The notes beneath the pieces were generated by a model, which was given only the letters and a program-made list of their open reading frames with translations, did no database searches and had not been told where the DNA came from. Both the position numbers and the translations under genes were made by a program. A stretch of DNA of 64,000 nucleotides from Hybos culiciformis (Eukaryota; Arthropoda; Insecta; Diptera; Hybotidae): the NCBI GenBank assembly GCA_964007475.1, contig OZ023273.1:84951712-85015711 (forward strand), in the 5' to 3' direction. Position 1 is the first letter of the stretch; each line of letters starts with the position of its first letter. Shown here in pieces: positions 45,201 to 56,049 of this stretch.

Positions 45201-45760
45201 ATATTTTTGGCGTAAGTGCAGTTTTTGTGAACCTCTCAGAAACTGCTGAAACTTTGAGAGGGGGTAGAGGTGGTGCCCAAACTTCCAAAACTGAAATCAG
45301 TTCTTGGGGCTCGGGCCCCGTTTCGGAGATATGGCCCCTCAAAGTTTTCATACATTTTTGTATGGGACATTTTTTTTTTTTTGCCCGATTGGCCCTATTT
45401 TTGGGAAAAGGATAAAGGGGGTGCCCCAAAACAAGAGGGGCGGCGGGCGGGCGGTCTGGTGGTTGGTCAGTGGGATTTGCGGCTGGCGCAACCACCAGAC
45501 CGCCCGCCCGCCGCCCCCACCCCCCCTCTTGTTTTGGGGCACCCCCTACACTCGATACAAAAGAATCGGGCAAATCGAGCAAAAAAAAAAAATTGCCCAT
45601 ACAAAATGTATGAAAACTTTGAGGGTCCATATCTCCGAAACGGGGCCCGAGCCCCAAGAACCGATTTCAGTTTTGGAAGTTTGGGCACCGCCTCTACCAC
45701 CCCGCCAAGTTTCAGCCGTTTCTGAGAGGTTCACATAAACTGCACTTTAGCCATATTTTT
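45201..45760. repeat. GC-rich perfect palindrome (foldback element)
   Basis: Arms of about 265 bp (45201-45465 and 45489-45760) are near-exact reverse complements around a 23-bp centre. The inner arms are very GC-rich (ggcgggcgggcggtctggtg). Because of the symmetry, reading frames on both strands encode near-identical peptides (GSGPVSEIW and similar). I regard these as shadows, not genes. Confidence 0.92.
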
Positions 45761-46117
45761 TTTGGTATATGTATATTTATTTGCGGACTGGGCCTACTAG
45801 GGATACCTCGTTAAAAAAAGCGCGTTAGTATAGTCTACCTCAATGGTGACGTCGAAATGACTTATACTATGCTTGTGGGCGCAATTTTCAAAATCAGCAC
45901 AGGGCGCCGAATCAGCTTAAACCGGGCCTGCTACTAGTACTTACATTACTGATTTTAACCCTATTAGAATAAATATTGAGAATAAAAAAAAAAAAAAAAA
46001 TTTTTTTTACCAAGAAAGTGTTTCTTTCTTTCTGTTAAAGAAATTTGCTTAAATGATTAGTATGATTTTATATGAGGGTTTAAAAAGGATACCAAAAACT
46101 ACTACTATTTCACTTTT

Positions 46118-46262
46118 ATATTTACCTTTAACTGTTCCTACTTCGACACCGGCTCCAGTATTATTTTTCCATTCAATGGCTTTCTTATAAGTCTTGCATA
46201 TTCCACACCTTTGATTTCATTTGAACTATTGTTGCGCCATTCAATGGAATTACTGCCAAAAT
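46118..46262 (-). pseudogene. Myb/SANT-like domain exon fragment
   Basis: The minus strand reads YKKAIEWKNNTGAGVEVGTV and ends in a donor (AAAG|gtaaat). The AIEWRNxTGAG pattern is common in SANT/trihelix-like proteins linked to Harbinger and other transposons. A partial duplicate (IEWRNNSSNEIKGVEY) precedes it in another frame. Confidence 0.4.
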
Positions 46263-46604
46263 AATAACAACTAGAAAATTTTTTTTTTTAAATTTCAATC
46301 AACTTTTCCTTTCTTTTCCATTTCTGAGAATATTTATAGTAATGCAATATAAAATAATATCGAATTTTTTTTAAAACTAATTTGAAAATTTCCTACCAAA
46401 TTTTTTTTTTAGAAACAAATTTTTAGTACTAAAATTGTTTTAATTTTCGTCGAATTTAAATTTTTTAAACTAATCCAGACGTAAGTCTTGTAATAAAAAC
46501 TTAGACCTCAACTAAACACTGTGCTTACACTTACACATTGTCAATTTTTTGTTCTAATTACTATGATTATTACCAATTTTAATATTTAGCACCTTTTTAC
46601 GTAT

Positions 46605-46880
46605 CATTTTATAGACGAAATTATAGTTATGGCTAGGTAACGAGCTAATGGTACTGTTAAATTATAACTAAGAGATAAAAATTCACCACCTTGATCTTTT
46701 AAATCAACGATGTGCAACATGCGGCTGATTTGATTTTATACGTAATATTAGTACGTAATATATGGCTCATGCCACGATATTCAGTGGCTCTGACACGCAA
46801 TTGAATTTCACATGCCTGTTTTAAATCATAAATTAATTTTGGATCTTCACCATATTTTCCAGTTCTTAAAACTTTCAAAA
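46605..46880 (-). pseudogene. Histidyl-tRNA synthetase remnant
   Basis: The minus strand encodes VLRTGKYGEDPKLIYDLK near 46800-46870 and, after about 100 bp of unrelated sequence, [20 protein letters not shown] then ARYLAI near 46630-46690. These match the class II catalytic core of histidyl-tRNA synthetase (GKYGED.KLIYDL..QGGE.LSLRYDLTVPFARYLA). The motif-2-region Arg in LSLRYDL is Ser here (LSLSYNL). A stop follows SSIK. It is a small, non-functional fragment of one exon with an internal insertion or duplication. Confidence 0.7.
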
Positions 46881-46884
46881 ATTA

Positions 46885-47640
46885 ATTTTTTACGAGTGGC
46901 TTTCTTTCAAAGTTTCAAAGTGTTCCCGTTTCCAAAACCACCCTTGAGGTAGAGAACCTGGCTCGTTTTTTTAGAGTGGTATCCTCTTGAGGCCTAATCC
47001 ACTTTTCATATTTCAAACATCTCAAAAAAAAAATTCTTTTTTTCTTCCTTACCTTTTTTAAATAAAATAGAAAATTTTTTAAAAGAAAATTCCATTCTAA
47101 ATAAGCCACGTAAAATAATAAATAATTATAATTTTTGACATTCTGAAATGTCAGAAAAAAGAAAAAAAAAAAAAAAAATATTTCTTCATAAAATTTTAAA
47201 TAATTTAATTTTTTTTAGCTTTCAAAATTATAAAAAGTGAACTAATTTCTTTAATGTAAGATAAGAAACTTACCTTAGAAAATAGTTTGTAAAAGCTATT
47301 AGATAGATTCCTGAATAAAATAATTCAACAAAATTTTTCTTTAAGCGCTATTTAAAGGTAGTACACAGATCGGGTAAAATAGATTTTTTCATATAAAATT
47401 TTTCCGGAGAAAAATGCTAGTAAAATATTTTTCTCAATTTTTCTTTATTAGTACATAATTAAGTACACAGATCTGGGAAAAAATCTGGCATATAAAAAGT
47501 TTTTACAGATATTTCGAATACATAACAGAATTTAAAACTTCTGTTTTGTAGATATTTCGAAAATAATTTTCCTACAATTTATCTCCCTAGGCAGTAAAAT
47601 CAGAGGAAAAAACAAAAAAAAGGAAAAAAAAATTAATCAG
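46885..47640. other. AT-rich stretch beside the Harbinger gene pair
   Basis: No exon seen. The motif agtacacagatc is repeated directly at 47353 and 47463 and may belong to a transposon end, but no mirror copy was found. Confidence 0.35.
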
Positions 47641-47663
47641 TTACAAAATTAAAATTTTGAATT

Positions 47664-48859
47664 TTTTAATAAAATATGGTAAGTATAAATAATTTTTTTA
47701 TTTTAATTATTTTAAGTTTTTCATCTTTTAAAATTTTTAGTATGAAGAATATAGTTTAGATCAGCGGTCGGCAAACTATGACCCGTGGGTCACGGGGTGA
47801 CCCAAAGCATCATTTCATGTTACCCGCTTCGAAATTTTGAAGTGGTTCCCAAATCAAGGAATATAGTTTTTGCTTACAACAATTGCATATAAAAATTTTT
47901 TGTTTACAACAATTGTATATAAAATAGAAAGTTTTCCCAGCAATTGTTTTTGTAAGCCTTAGATAATAAATAAATTAACTTTTGATTTAACTATTTTTTT
48001 TTAAATTGCTTTTATATAAAATTGCCACTGACCCACTAAAAGTTTAAAAAAATCTCATCTTAGGCGAATTTTACCCACGACCAAAAAAGTTTGCCGACCG
48101 CTGGTTTAGATGATATTTTTGAAAAAGTTATCGGTGATGATGGATTAGGGTCATCAACTCCATTATTTAAAAATATTGACGCTGGTCCAAGCCAAAACCA
48201 ATCTTTAAAAGTTAGAGAAAAACTAATAAAATTAATAAAAGAGCATCCCGTTATATGGGATTTAAAAAATAAAAACCACAGCAATTCTGTAATAGTTGGA
48301 AAAGCTTGGAAAAAAATTTAAAGTTCAATGAATTTTTCAGAGTCAGAATGGAAAACAAAGTGGAAAAGTATTAAAAATAGCAGAAACTACCACAAAAAGA
48401 AAAAAAAAAATTCAGAAATCGGGTGCTGATAATACCGATCCTGAAAATTCAATTTTGGAGGAATCAATTCCAGAAAAAGTTGGTGATGATGAAGGATATG
48501 ATTGGGATAAAATTAATTAAATTTTTTAGAAGATCCATCATTTAAAAGATCTACATTTTCGTCGTTCTGTGAAACGGAGGAAGTGGATATAGCTATGCAA
48601 CATCAAACAAACAAAATTTGAAAAGTGAACATTTATCAGGTATTGATAAAATTAATTCAACCTTAAAAATTTTGATCGAATCCAGAGAAAAATCTAAAAT
48701 GGAAAAAAGCAAGAAAAAAATAATAGAGACGATTTAGAACACTACCATATGTGGAAAAATTTTGATAATTTAGTACAAAATTTTTCAAAAGCAAAAATGC
48801 TAAAACTTAATTTAGAAATAGTGCAGCTAATTTATAAGTTATCTTCTGAATCTGAATAA
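47664..48859 (+). pseudogene. MADF/Myb-like protein of a Harbinger element, hit by a hAT MITE
   Basis: A first exon ending ATATG|gtaagt (47676-47680) is followed by an acceptor (aaaatttttag) at 47740 and the frame YEEYSLDDIFEKVIGDDG. Within the latter a 342-bp hAT MITE is inserted after SLD. The following frame has a MADF domain: KLIKLIKEHPVIWDLKNKNH, VIVGKAWKKI, then after an in-frame TAA, NFSESEWKTKWKSIKNSRN. Further frames give an acidic linker (EESIPEKVGDDEGYDWDKIN) and the C-terminal NFSKAKMLKLNLEIVQLIYK before a stop near 48859. PIF/Harbinger transposons encode such a Myb/SANT partner that works with the transposase for nuclear import and DNA binding. Stops and frameshifts show it is dead. 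Confidence 0.72.
47762..48103. mobile_element. hAT MITE (cagcggtcggcaaac family)
   Basis: The ends cagcggtcggcaaact and agtttgccgaccgctg are perfect inverted repeats, and gtttagat flanks both sides (47754-47761; 48104-48111). This terminal sequence is a well-known hAT end type in many animals. The insertion lies in the coding exon of the MADF gene. Confidence 0.95.
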
Positions 48860-48986
48860 AAACAAATTTACATATTTATAAAATTATGTATGTTTAATCG
48901 TCGAAATTGTTTATAAAGAATTTATAAAAAGCAAAATAAATATAAAAAAAAAAAAATATAAATTAATAATTATTTTTGAATATTTT

Positions 48987-49995
48987 TTATTTGAGTATAT
49001 TGTCCTGCCATGGCACTTTTCCTTGTGGTGAATTGACGAAATCTTTTAAAATAATCCTTATTTCTTTCCCAGAGTTTGAATTTCTTCCTTTGGAAAATGT
49101 CAAATTATTATTCATCACACTTCTATGGAGTTTAATAGTTCTCAATTCACCGAACTCCACAGTACCATTTTCTAGCAACCTAAATATGTGAAAATAAAAA
49201 AAATAAATTAATTAGTTTGGATTCACAATAATTTACTTACCTATCAGCAAAATTTGGGGGACAATAAGCTAATTCTTTTTTATTCATTAAAAAGTTATGT
49301 AGATAACAACACGCTGTGGTAATTTTTTGAGCTCGTTCTGGAGAGCAAAACATCATTCTACTCAAGCAGATCCAGCGGATTATCAAAATCCCAAAAGCAT
49401 TTTCCACGCATCGATGTGCTCTACTGAGTCTATAATTAAATATAAATTCTTCATTTGATATTTTTTTGCCTTTGCCAGGAACAAACGGTTTTATCAAACG
49501 TTTGTGCAAAGAAAATGCATCATCAACAATAAAAAAATAAGGCAATTCTACGTTATTTATTATTGCATTTTGTGGATAAGGCAAAGCTTCATTCATTAAT
49601 TATGACTCAAATTTGCTTTTTGTAAATATGGAGTCACCTTCTGTGCCAAATGCACCAATATCTACAAATGTAAATTTATAATGCGCATCAGCCACTGCTA
49701 AAAGAACAATGCTATTGAATCCTTTATAATTGTAAAATAAAGAACCAGCATTGTGGGGCTTCTTAATAGCAATATGTTTTCCGTCAATAGCCCCTAGTGT
49801 GTTTGGAAAATTCCATACAAAATTAAAATCGTTCGCGTTATTAATAAATTGATCAGTAGTAAAGGGTGCGATTTCGGTTTTAAGCACATCAACTAAAGCT
49901 TCGCAAATATCATTAAATATGTATCCAAATGACTGCTTCCTCATTTGATAAATAGAAGCTATATGTCGTTGTAGGGATTCCATTGCAAAATACCT
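48987..49995 (-). pseudogene. Harbinger (HARBI1-like) DDE transposase
   Basis: After an acceptor (gttttaag) near 49996 the minus strand encodes MESLQRHIASIYQMRKQSFG and a winged-helix-like lead. Then GAIDGKHIAIKKP has the first catalytic Asp, VDIGAFGTEGDS the second-Asp region, and, after an in-frame TAA near 49598, RLSRAHRCVENAFGIL the catalytic Glu. A donor (AG|gtaagt) at 49236 joins a last exon (48987-49190) ending NSPQGKVPWQ..., the usual HARBI1 tail. All three acidic residues are visible. The 5' exon(s) are missing or not recognised, and the nonsense codon makes this copy inactive as is. It faces the MADF gene at 47664-48859 tail to tail, the expected two-gene Harbinger layout. Confidence 0.85.
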
Positions 49996-50077
49996 TAAAA
50001 CAAACGAATTTTCGCATATGTTTTAAATAAAATACAAAAAAAAAAAATAATTATAAAATTTAATAATATTAGATTAC

Positions 50078-50256
50078 AATACATGTTAAGAAAATTTGTT
50101 ATTCTTGCGAGTTGTGTATACACACAAACACATAGACACGAGTCATGTTTATATCACGAGACCGAAGGTCGAGTGATATAATATTGACGAGTGTATGTGT
50201 TTGTGTGTATACACAACGAGCTGTATAACAAATTTGATTAACATGTATTGTATACT
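50078..50256. repeat. Foldback MITE
   Basis: The arms contain gttgtgtatacacacaaaca and its mirror, and atatcac/gtgatat, around a gaccgaaggtc centre. The ends caatacatgtta and taacatgtattg are mirrored. Related acatgttaagaaaatt text occurs at 50959. Confidence 0.88.
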
Positions 50257-50411
50257 GCTTTAATATGCATGGGAGAGGGAGTTGAAAACAATACATTTAC
50301 AATGAAAAAAATAAACAAAAAAGTTCAAAATGAAGCAAGGAAATAAAATTTAATTAATACGGAAGTAAATTTATTTCTCGAAATGATTTCAAACCGGATG
50401 ATTTAAGATCA

Positions 50412-50556
50412 GCTAATTCCTAAAATATTAAAAAAAAAATTAGTAATTTTTCCAAAAAAAATTATTCATTTTCTTTTTTGCAAAAAAAAAAATGGAATAA
50501 TTTTTTTTAGAAAAATTACTAATTTTTTTTTTATTATTTTAGGAACTAATGGTCTC
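50412..50556. repeat. AT-rich inverted repeat
   Basis: Arms agctaattcctaaaatatta and ttattttaggaactaat are mirrored, with aattagtaatttttc inside each arm. Confidence 0.7.
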
Positions 50557-51189
50557 GTTAAATTTTATATAATTTTATTTTTAATTATTAAAAAAAATAA
50601 TAATAATTTTATAATTATTTTTTTTTATAATTAAAAATAAAATCAAATAATAATTATATAATTATAATTTATATTTACAATAAATAATCTCCTTGTTGCT
50701 GCCATTTTCCTCGTTTGTTGATAAAAGAAAAAAAAATTCTTACTTGACATTTGAAAATTGACAGCAAACTTTATAATGACAAGAAAGATATTTTCAGGGT
50801 TACCATTGTTCTATTTTTATTCATTTTGTTTTTTTGAATAAAAAAAAGTGCAATTTTTGAAGTGTGGTTTAAATTTTTATACTAAAATCCAACCACACTC
50901 GTTTAAAAATTTAGTAGTAGAGGTTCGAAGATCCTTTAAAAATAGTAGATTGAAACACATGTTAAGAAAATTCATCGACTGATCGACTGGCCGCTTTTTA
51001 GAAAAAAAAAAAAAAAATAGCCGCGTATTTTTTTATTACATGTGTCACATTGCCATGATCCACCATGCAAATCCAACACATATCGCAATTAGCGATTACG
51101 TGAGATAACTCCCACATCTTTGGCACCAAATGGACGAGCGATACGGAAAAAAAACATATAATAAATTATATAAATTTTTTTTTTCAAAA

Positions 51190-51378
51190 AAAAAAAACCA
51201 CTTACATGTGTATAAGAGCAGGTGCCATTGTGCACCTGCCTCCCACAACCATAACACTCATTCCTTGTATCTTTCAAATCTTCTGCTACAACGGCATCAC
51301 ACTGACGCCAGAAGTGGCCCTTCTGGCCACAGCGCCAACAAATGCGATAAGGAAACTCCAAACGATTGATATCTGAAA
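51190..51378 (-). CDS. CCHC zinc-knuckle exon
   Basis: Between an acceptor (ctttttcttttcag, near 51378) and a donor (CACAT|gtaagt, near 51205), the minus strand encodes PYRICWRCGQKGHFWRQC, a perfect CX2CX4HX4C knuckle. NECYGCGRQVHNGTC follows, a second CX2C...C set. Such knuckles occur in retroelement Gag proteins and in cellular RNA-binding proteins; the intron boundaries favour a spliced gene but do not prove it. No neighbouring exon was recognised. Confidence 0.5.
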
Positions 51379-51397
51379 AGAAAAAGAATAAGATTAA

Positions 51398-52747
51398 CTT
51401 GCCATTTACACAGGATGTTTTCGAAGATTAAAATCAAGATTTTTTTTGACTGTGTGTATAAAATTTGTATAAAACGGAAAAATCTTGATTTTAGTCTGGA
51501 CTAAAAATCTTGCTTAAAATAAAGATATTTTGTGTCAAAATAATGAGCAAAATGAGTTTCGAAAAAAAAATTACAAAGAGCGGAAATGTCAAAAAAAAAA
51601 AAAGTAAATAATATAAATATAAAAAAAAAAAGATTTTGATTTTTGGTTTCATTCTGAAATATTTTTCTTTTTAATTTAAATTTTTAAAATTCATAAATTA
51701 AAAAGAAAAGAAACTAATTAAATTAAGAGAAAGAATATGTTTATTTTCTGCCTTTTTCATGTTAACTAAATTATTATTATGTTCTGCATGGAGATGTTTT
51801 AAAACAATTTTATGACTTATTATATTTTTCCGATGTATTTCCCGCTTTTTCGGGTTTTCCATGAAGTTTTCCACAAAAGAAACTTTATGCAACTCATTCC
51901 GCTCTACAACTTTGTCTCAGGTTGCAAAACGCTCAAACGCTTCCTTGTTCGGAAAAACTCCGGAAAAGCGTTTTACATGAATTTTCATCGATTTGTCGGA
52001 GAGAAAGTAATAATGCCAGTTGATAGGGAACTTGATCCTGCATAATGTAGAAAATTTTTTTACCGGAAAAGTCGGAAAATTCCCGAAAATTTTTTGGAAA
52101 AATCAGAAAACCAAATTTTCAAATGATCTTTCCCGATTTTCCAGGTTTTGAATGAAAATTTCCGGTTCGAATTCTGATAAATTCAATTGTCACGTGACAT
52201 GAACCTGTGTGCCAAATTTCAGCTCGCTGTGATGACGAAAAGTGGGTCTACGAGAGTGTCGAAAATAGTAAAGAAATAAATAAATAAACAGACAAATTCG
52301 TGTACGAGTTAATAATAATTGTGGCCTCAAAAACAGGAAATAAATAAATACACAAATTTCGTAACAAAAAATGTATTGGCCTCCTAACCAGCGATCTTCC
52401 CTTGAGGAGGACTTCAAAAGTTCGCCCGATCTCATTCAAATTTGGTACATTAAAAGAGGATATAATTAATTTTTTTTTATTTTGGTAAAATAGGTATAAG
52501 GCGCTTATCTGCTGAAAAAGATAATAAAATTATGTTTACTACCGGCCAACTAGATTTTCTTTCCATTTTATCGACTTCGTATCCATAACTTCCATAACTA
52601 TTTATTTAAAAAATTAAAATATTTTAGTCCGAACTAAAATCTAGATTTTAAGCTGGACAGTGAAAATTATTTCGAAGATTTTTACGAAAATACATTAATA
52701 AAAAATCTTCATTTTAATCTTCGAAAACATCCTGTATAAATGGCGGG
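51398..52747. mobile_element. Harbinger-like TIR element, copy 2
   Basis: The left end gccatttacacaggatgttt and right end aaacatcctgtataaatggc are inverted repeats, continuing over tcgaagattaaaat. It is the same family as 10102-11417 (ends catttacacagg.tgttttcga). TAA precedes the left end; the right side reads tac, so the duplication is imperfect. The body differs from copy 1 and includes repeats of ttttcccgatttt-type text around 52050-52140. Confidence 0.72.
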
Positions 52748-52749
52748 TA

Positions 52750-53262
52750 CACACAAAAAAAAAAAATATATAAAATAAAATAAAAATAAAATTTCAAGTC
52801 GGAGACCCAACCCAATTTTCAAAAAAAAAAAAAAAAACAAAAAAAAAAATTAAATCCACGTATGGCTTACGCCATACTGCAGACTCAAAAAAGGGAAATT
52901 TATAATAGAAAACAAAACTTACCTATTTCATCTTTTCCTTTTTTTTTTGAAACAAAACGAAAAAAAATTTTAATCACAAAATTTTTCTATTTTTAAAAAA
53001 AATAAACAGACAAAAAAAAAAAACACAAAAAAAATTTAAAAATTTTTAACACAAAAAAAAAAATTTTCGAATAACTTTTAACTTTAATTAAAAAAGTAAT
53101 ACGTATCACCCTCTAAGAAAAGCGGCACGAAACCGTATCGCAGGCGAAGTCCACAGCTCATATTAGACTCCGTAAACGTACCGGTTTGGCGATGCGAAAT
53201 CGAACCGTAAACGTAAATGTTAGAATAAGAGTAGTGAATAAAAAAACGGAGTTATATGCATG
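52750..53262. other. Homopolymer-rich stretch, no gene seen
   Basis: A runs and short GC islands (53100-53210), no supported exon. Confidence 0.35.
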
Positions 53263-53264
53263 TA

Positions 53265-53512
53265 TTGGTACTTCGCCGATGGCGTAGAATAAACGGTGCA
53301 TTTACGTTACACCACAGTAATTCATTCTTGTATCGCTTAAAAAGTACTTACTTCGCCGAGATCGTACCATAAGCGGTACGTTTATGTTACACAACAGTAG
53401 TTCATTTTCGTAGCGCTTAAAACGTACTTAGTTCGCCGAGAGTGCATAATAGGCGGTGCGTTTATGTTACACATCAGTGGTTCATTTTTATATCGTTTAA
53501 AAAGTTCTGCTT
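53265..53512. repeat. Tandem repeat of about 80 bp, three copies
   Basis: Each unit contains acttcgccga, a variable ggcg/ggt core, gtttatgttacac, cagtagttcatt and tcgcttaaaa. The three units differ by substitutions at many sites, so the array is old. Confidence 0.85.
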
Positions 53513-53514
53513 AA

Positions 53515-55640
53515 TTACTGATTTGAGCGGTCTTCTAAATAAATAAAAAAAAAATATGTGAGTCTCGGGACACACGGAAGAAGTGAAACTTCATGGCAAG
53601 TAGTATTTACTGGGGCGGCTAAATAAATATTTAAAATGGCCAAGTGCATATAAGACATGACGCCAATCGACGGCGACTAGTTGATTTTTGTCCTTCGACT
53701 GCTGCGGCCAGTCGACTTAAAATAACTTGTTTTGGGGGAATTCGGCGGCTTAGAAAAAATTAAACAAAAAAAATTAAAAACCAGCGACTACTTAGTATAA
53801 AAACATTTAAAAATTCTAAAATACTTTTTAAGCTCAAAAATTTTAGTGGTATAATAGCTTTTAAATTATTTCAAAATGCCTATATTTATAGCTGCATGGC
53901 AACACTTGTTGCCAGATAATTTCACTATATTTTAAGCCGTAAACAAAATTCCGGTTACAACTATATTATTAGCGACAATGTATGAAAAAACAGCTGCGTG
54001 GCTTAAATCATGTTTTCTTTTTGTTGTCCGAATATTCTAACCTAAAATAACTTTTTCAAATATGGCTGCAAAATTTCAGGTATATTAGTACTTCTTCTGA
54101 AAAGGAATTAGAATAAAAATATTCTACATGCATTGCATTAATGGAATTTAATGGCAAAAATAATTTATACCAACAACTCAATTACAAATTACTTCAAAAA
54201 AAAATCTGTTTTAGTTAAAAGAGAATTTTCAAATATGCCTGCAAAATTTGACATTAGTATTTCTTCCGAAAAGTAATTGTAATAAACATATTCCTCCTGT
54301 ATTTTATTAGTGTAATTTAATGTCAAAAATAAATTACACTAACAAACTAAAAAATTACATTAAGAAAAATTAATATCAAAAATAAATTATCTACAAAATA
54401 GGTGCATTGGAACATTTTTATTCAGAATACATATTTGTATTCCAAAAACTTTTTGAAAATTAGCACTAATAATTAATAAATGAAATATTTGTTATTCAAT
54501 AATTTAAAATAAATTTTATTATCCTTTCAATCGAAAAAAAAAATAGTATTTTCGACTTTAATTCTGAGCCAATATAGATTAGGTTATTGCGCTGATAAGC
54601 TTAATTAAGTTGCTAGCGGCTGTCGGTTTTATCATCAGCTGACACATAAATTTTTTTTTTTTTTTTTTTTTTTTTGACAATAATCGAGGCATTTTTGACA
54701 TTCAGCGTTACATTTTTGACACTTACATTTTTTTCACTCTCAATCACAATGCCTCTAAAGAAGTTTCACTTCAAAAATTTATAATTTCTTTTAATTTTTA
54801 TTAATTTTCAAAATAAATTAATTAGGTATCACAATTAATTTACAACGATTGATAACAGTAATAACAATAAATTAATAAAATAATTTTAAACGTTTAATTA
54901 AAGGATTGACTATAATTGGTATTAAGTTTGAATTCCTTTAAAGTTTCTAATAAAAATTCTTAAAATTAAAACTCAAAATTATAAATTCAAAAAAATGGAA
55001 TTCAGCTTCTTTGTCCACTATAAAAACAGTAAAAATTGAGAATGTTTTCATTATATACGCTGATGCATCTAAATTTTTTCATTATTTACGCAGATGCATC
55101 TAAATATATTATACTCCATATAATACTCCATATAATACTCCATTTAGTGATCTAAATTCTATAGCACTAAATACAACATAACGATCCCCAACGCTTTAAA
55201 ATTTTTATATGGAAGATTTCAATTTTTTTATTTGTCTGTCCTTGGCATATTGGAAGCATTTTTTTATTAAATGTATTATATCCGTCATCCTCACGTTCGG
55301 AAATTTTTCGCTGCTACTTTCTGTTAAGAAAAAATTAAGTTTTATTTATTTGAATTTCAATCATCAATAATGTTACAAATTTGATGTAAAATTTCAATTT
55401 ACCTTTTATTAAGTTCATTGCTGTAAATCAGGCATGTGCAACTCAATTCCGTGCCAGAGCTCAATTTCGTACCTCGGCATGAGCCACATATAAAGAAACG
55501 AATGCATAAAATAATAATGGTTTATTGATTTTGATTTAATTCAGAATTTGTACTAGTAATTATTTAATTAAAAATTGCAACATAAAACATAACAAAATAT
55601 AAATTAAATCTACAAAAAATAAATAAAAGTTAATGAGAAA
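53515..55640. other. AT-rich stretch, no gene seen
   Basis: No exon is supported. Small features: a T run at 54652-54675, the repeat gcagatgcatctaaa near 55045-55105 and tactccatata triplets near 55122-55145. Confidence 0.4.
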
Positions 55641-55912
55641 TTTGAGTGTTTTTACAATTTTTGTTGTTGAAATCCTAGTTGATGTTCCAAGTTTATATTT
55701 ATTACCTTTTCTTGCAAAACAAACAAATCATTGCCAGCTAATAAACATTTTTTAAAAATTAAAGCAAAACAAAAGTTCTTTTCGTACAAAAAGGAGCCAA
55801 ATATTACGTAAATCAAAACATTGATGGGGGCCCAGTAAGAATCAAATGAGCCGCAAGTTGCACATAGCCGCTGTAAATGAATGCACAGGTATATTTCCGG
55901 TGCCATGCTAAA

Positions 55913-56033
55913 AAGGCTAACGAAATTAAACCTAATAGGTTTTATTTCACATTCAGATGAGAAATAAAGCCTAATTCGCCGATTTTATAAATTAGGTTTT
56001 ATTTCTCAACTGAATGTGAAATAAAGCCCTTAG
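55913..56033. mobile_element. Short foldback MITE, copy 1
   Basis: An internally palindromic unit: ggttttatttcacattca at one end and tgaatgtgaaataaa at the other, with aaataaagcctaatt/aattaggttttattt inside. The reverse complement recurs at 59615-59735 with flanking ggctaacgaaa conserved. Confidence 0.88.
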
Positions 56034-56049
56034 GCGTAAAATATATTGA

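Larger units (their letters stand above)
43599..45930. mobile_element. Non-autonomous hAT element with nested repeats
   Basis: The left end cagggccggtccagct and right end agcttaaaccgggcctg are inverted repeats. The exact 8-bp ctactagt flanks both (43591-43598; 45931-45938). The sub-terminal phrase gcacagggcgcc occurs at both ends. Two nested repeats fill most of the 2.3-kb body (44232-45161 and 45201-45760). I see no transposase. Confidence 0.9.

Noticed and set aside
45160..45738. Several long overlapping frames of up to 165 codons on both strands
   Set aside because: They lie in a GC-rich palindrome where stop codons are rare; both strands give mirror copies and no domain is seen.
55652..55906. 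84-codon minus-strand frame as a gene
   Set aside because: No recognisable domain, start ATG lies beside a MITE and the sequence looks repeat-derived; not supportable.
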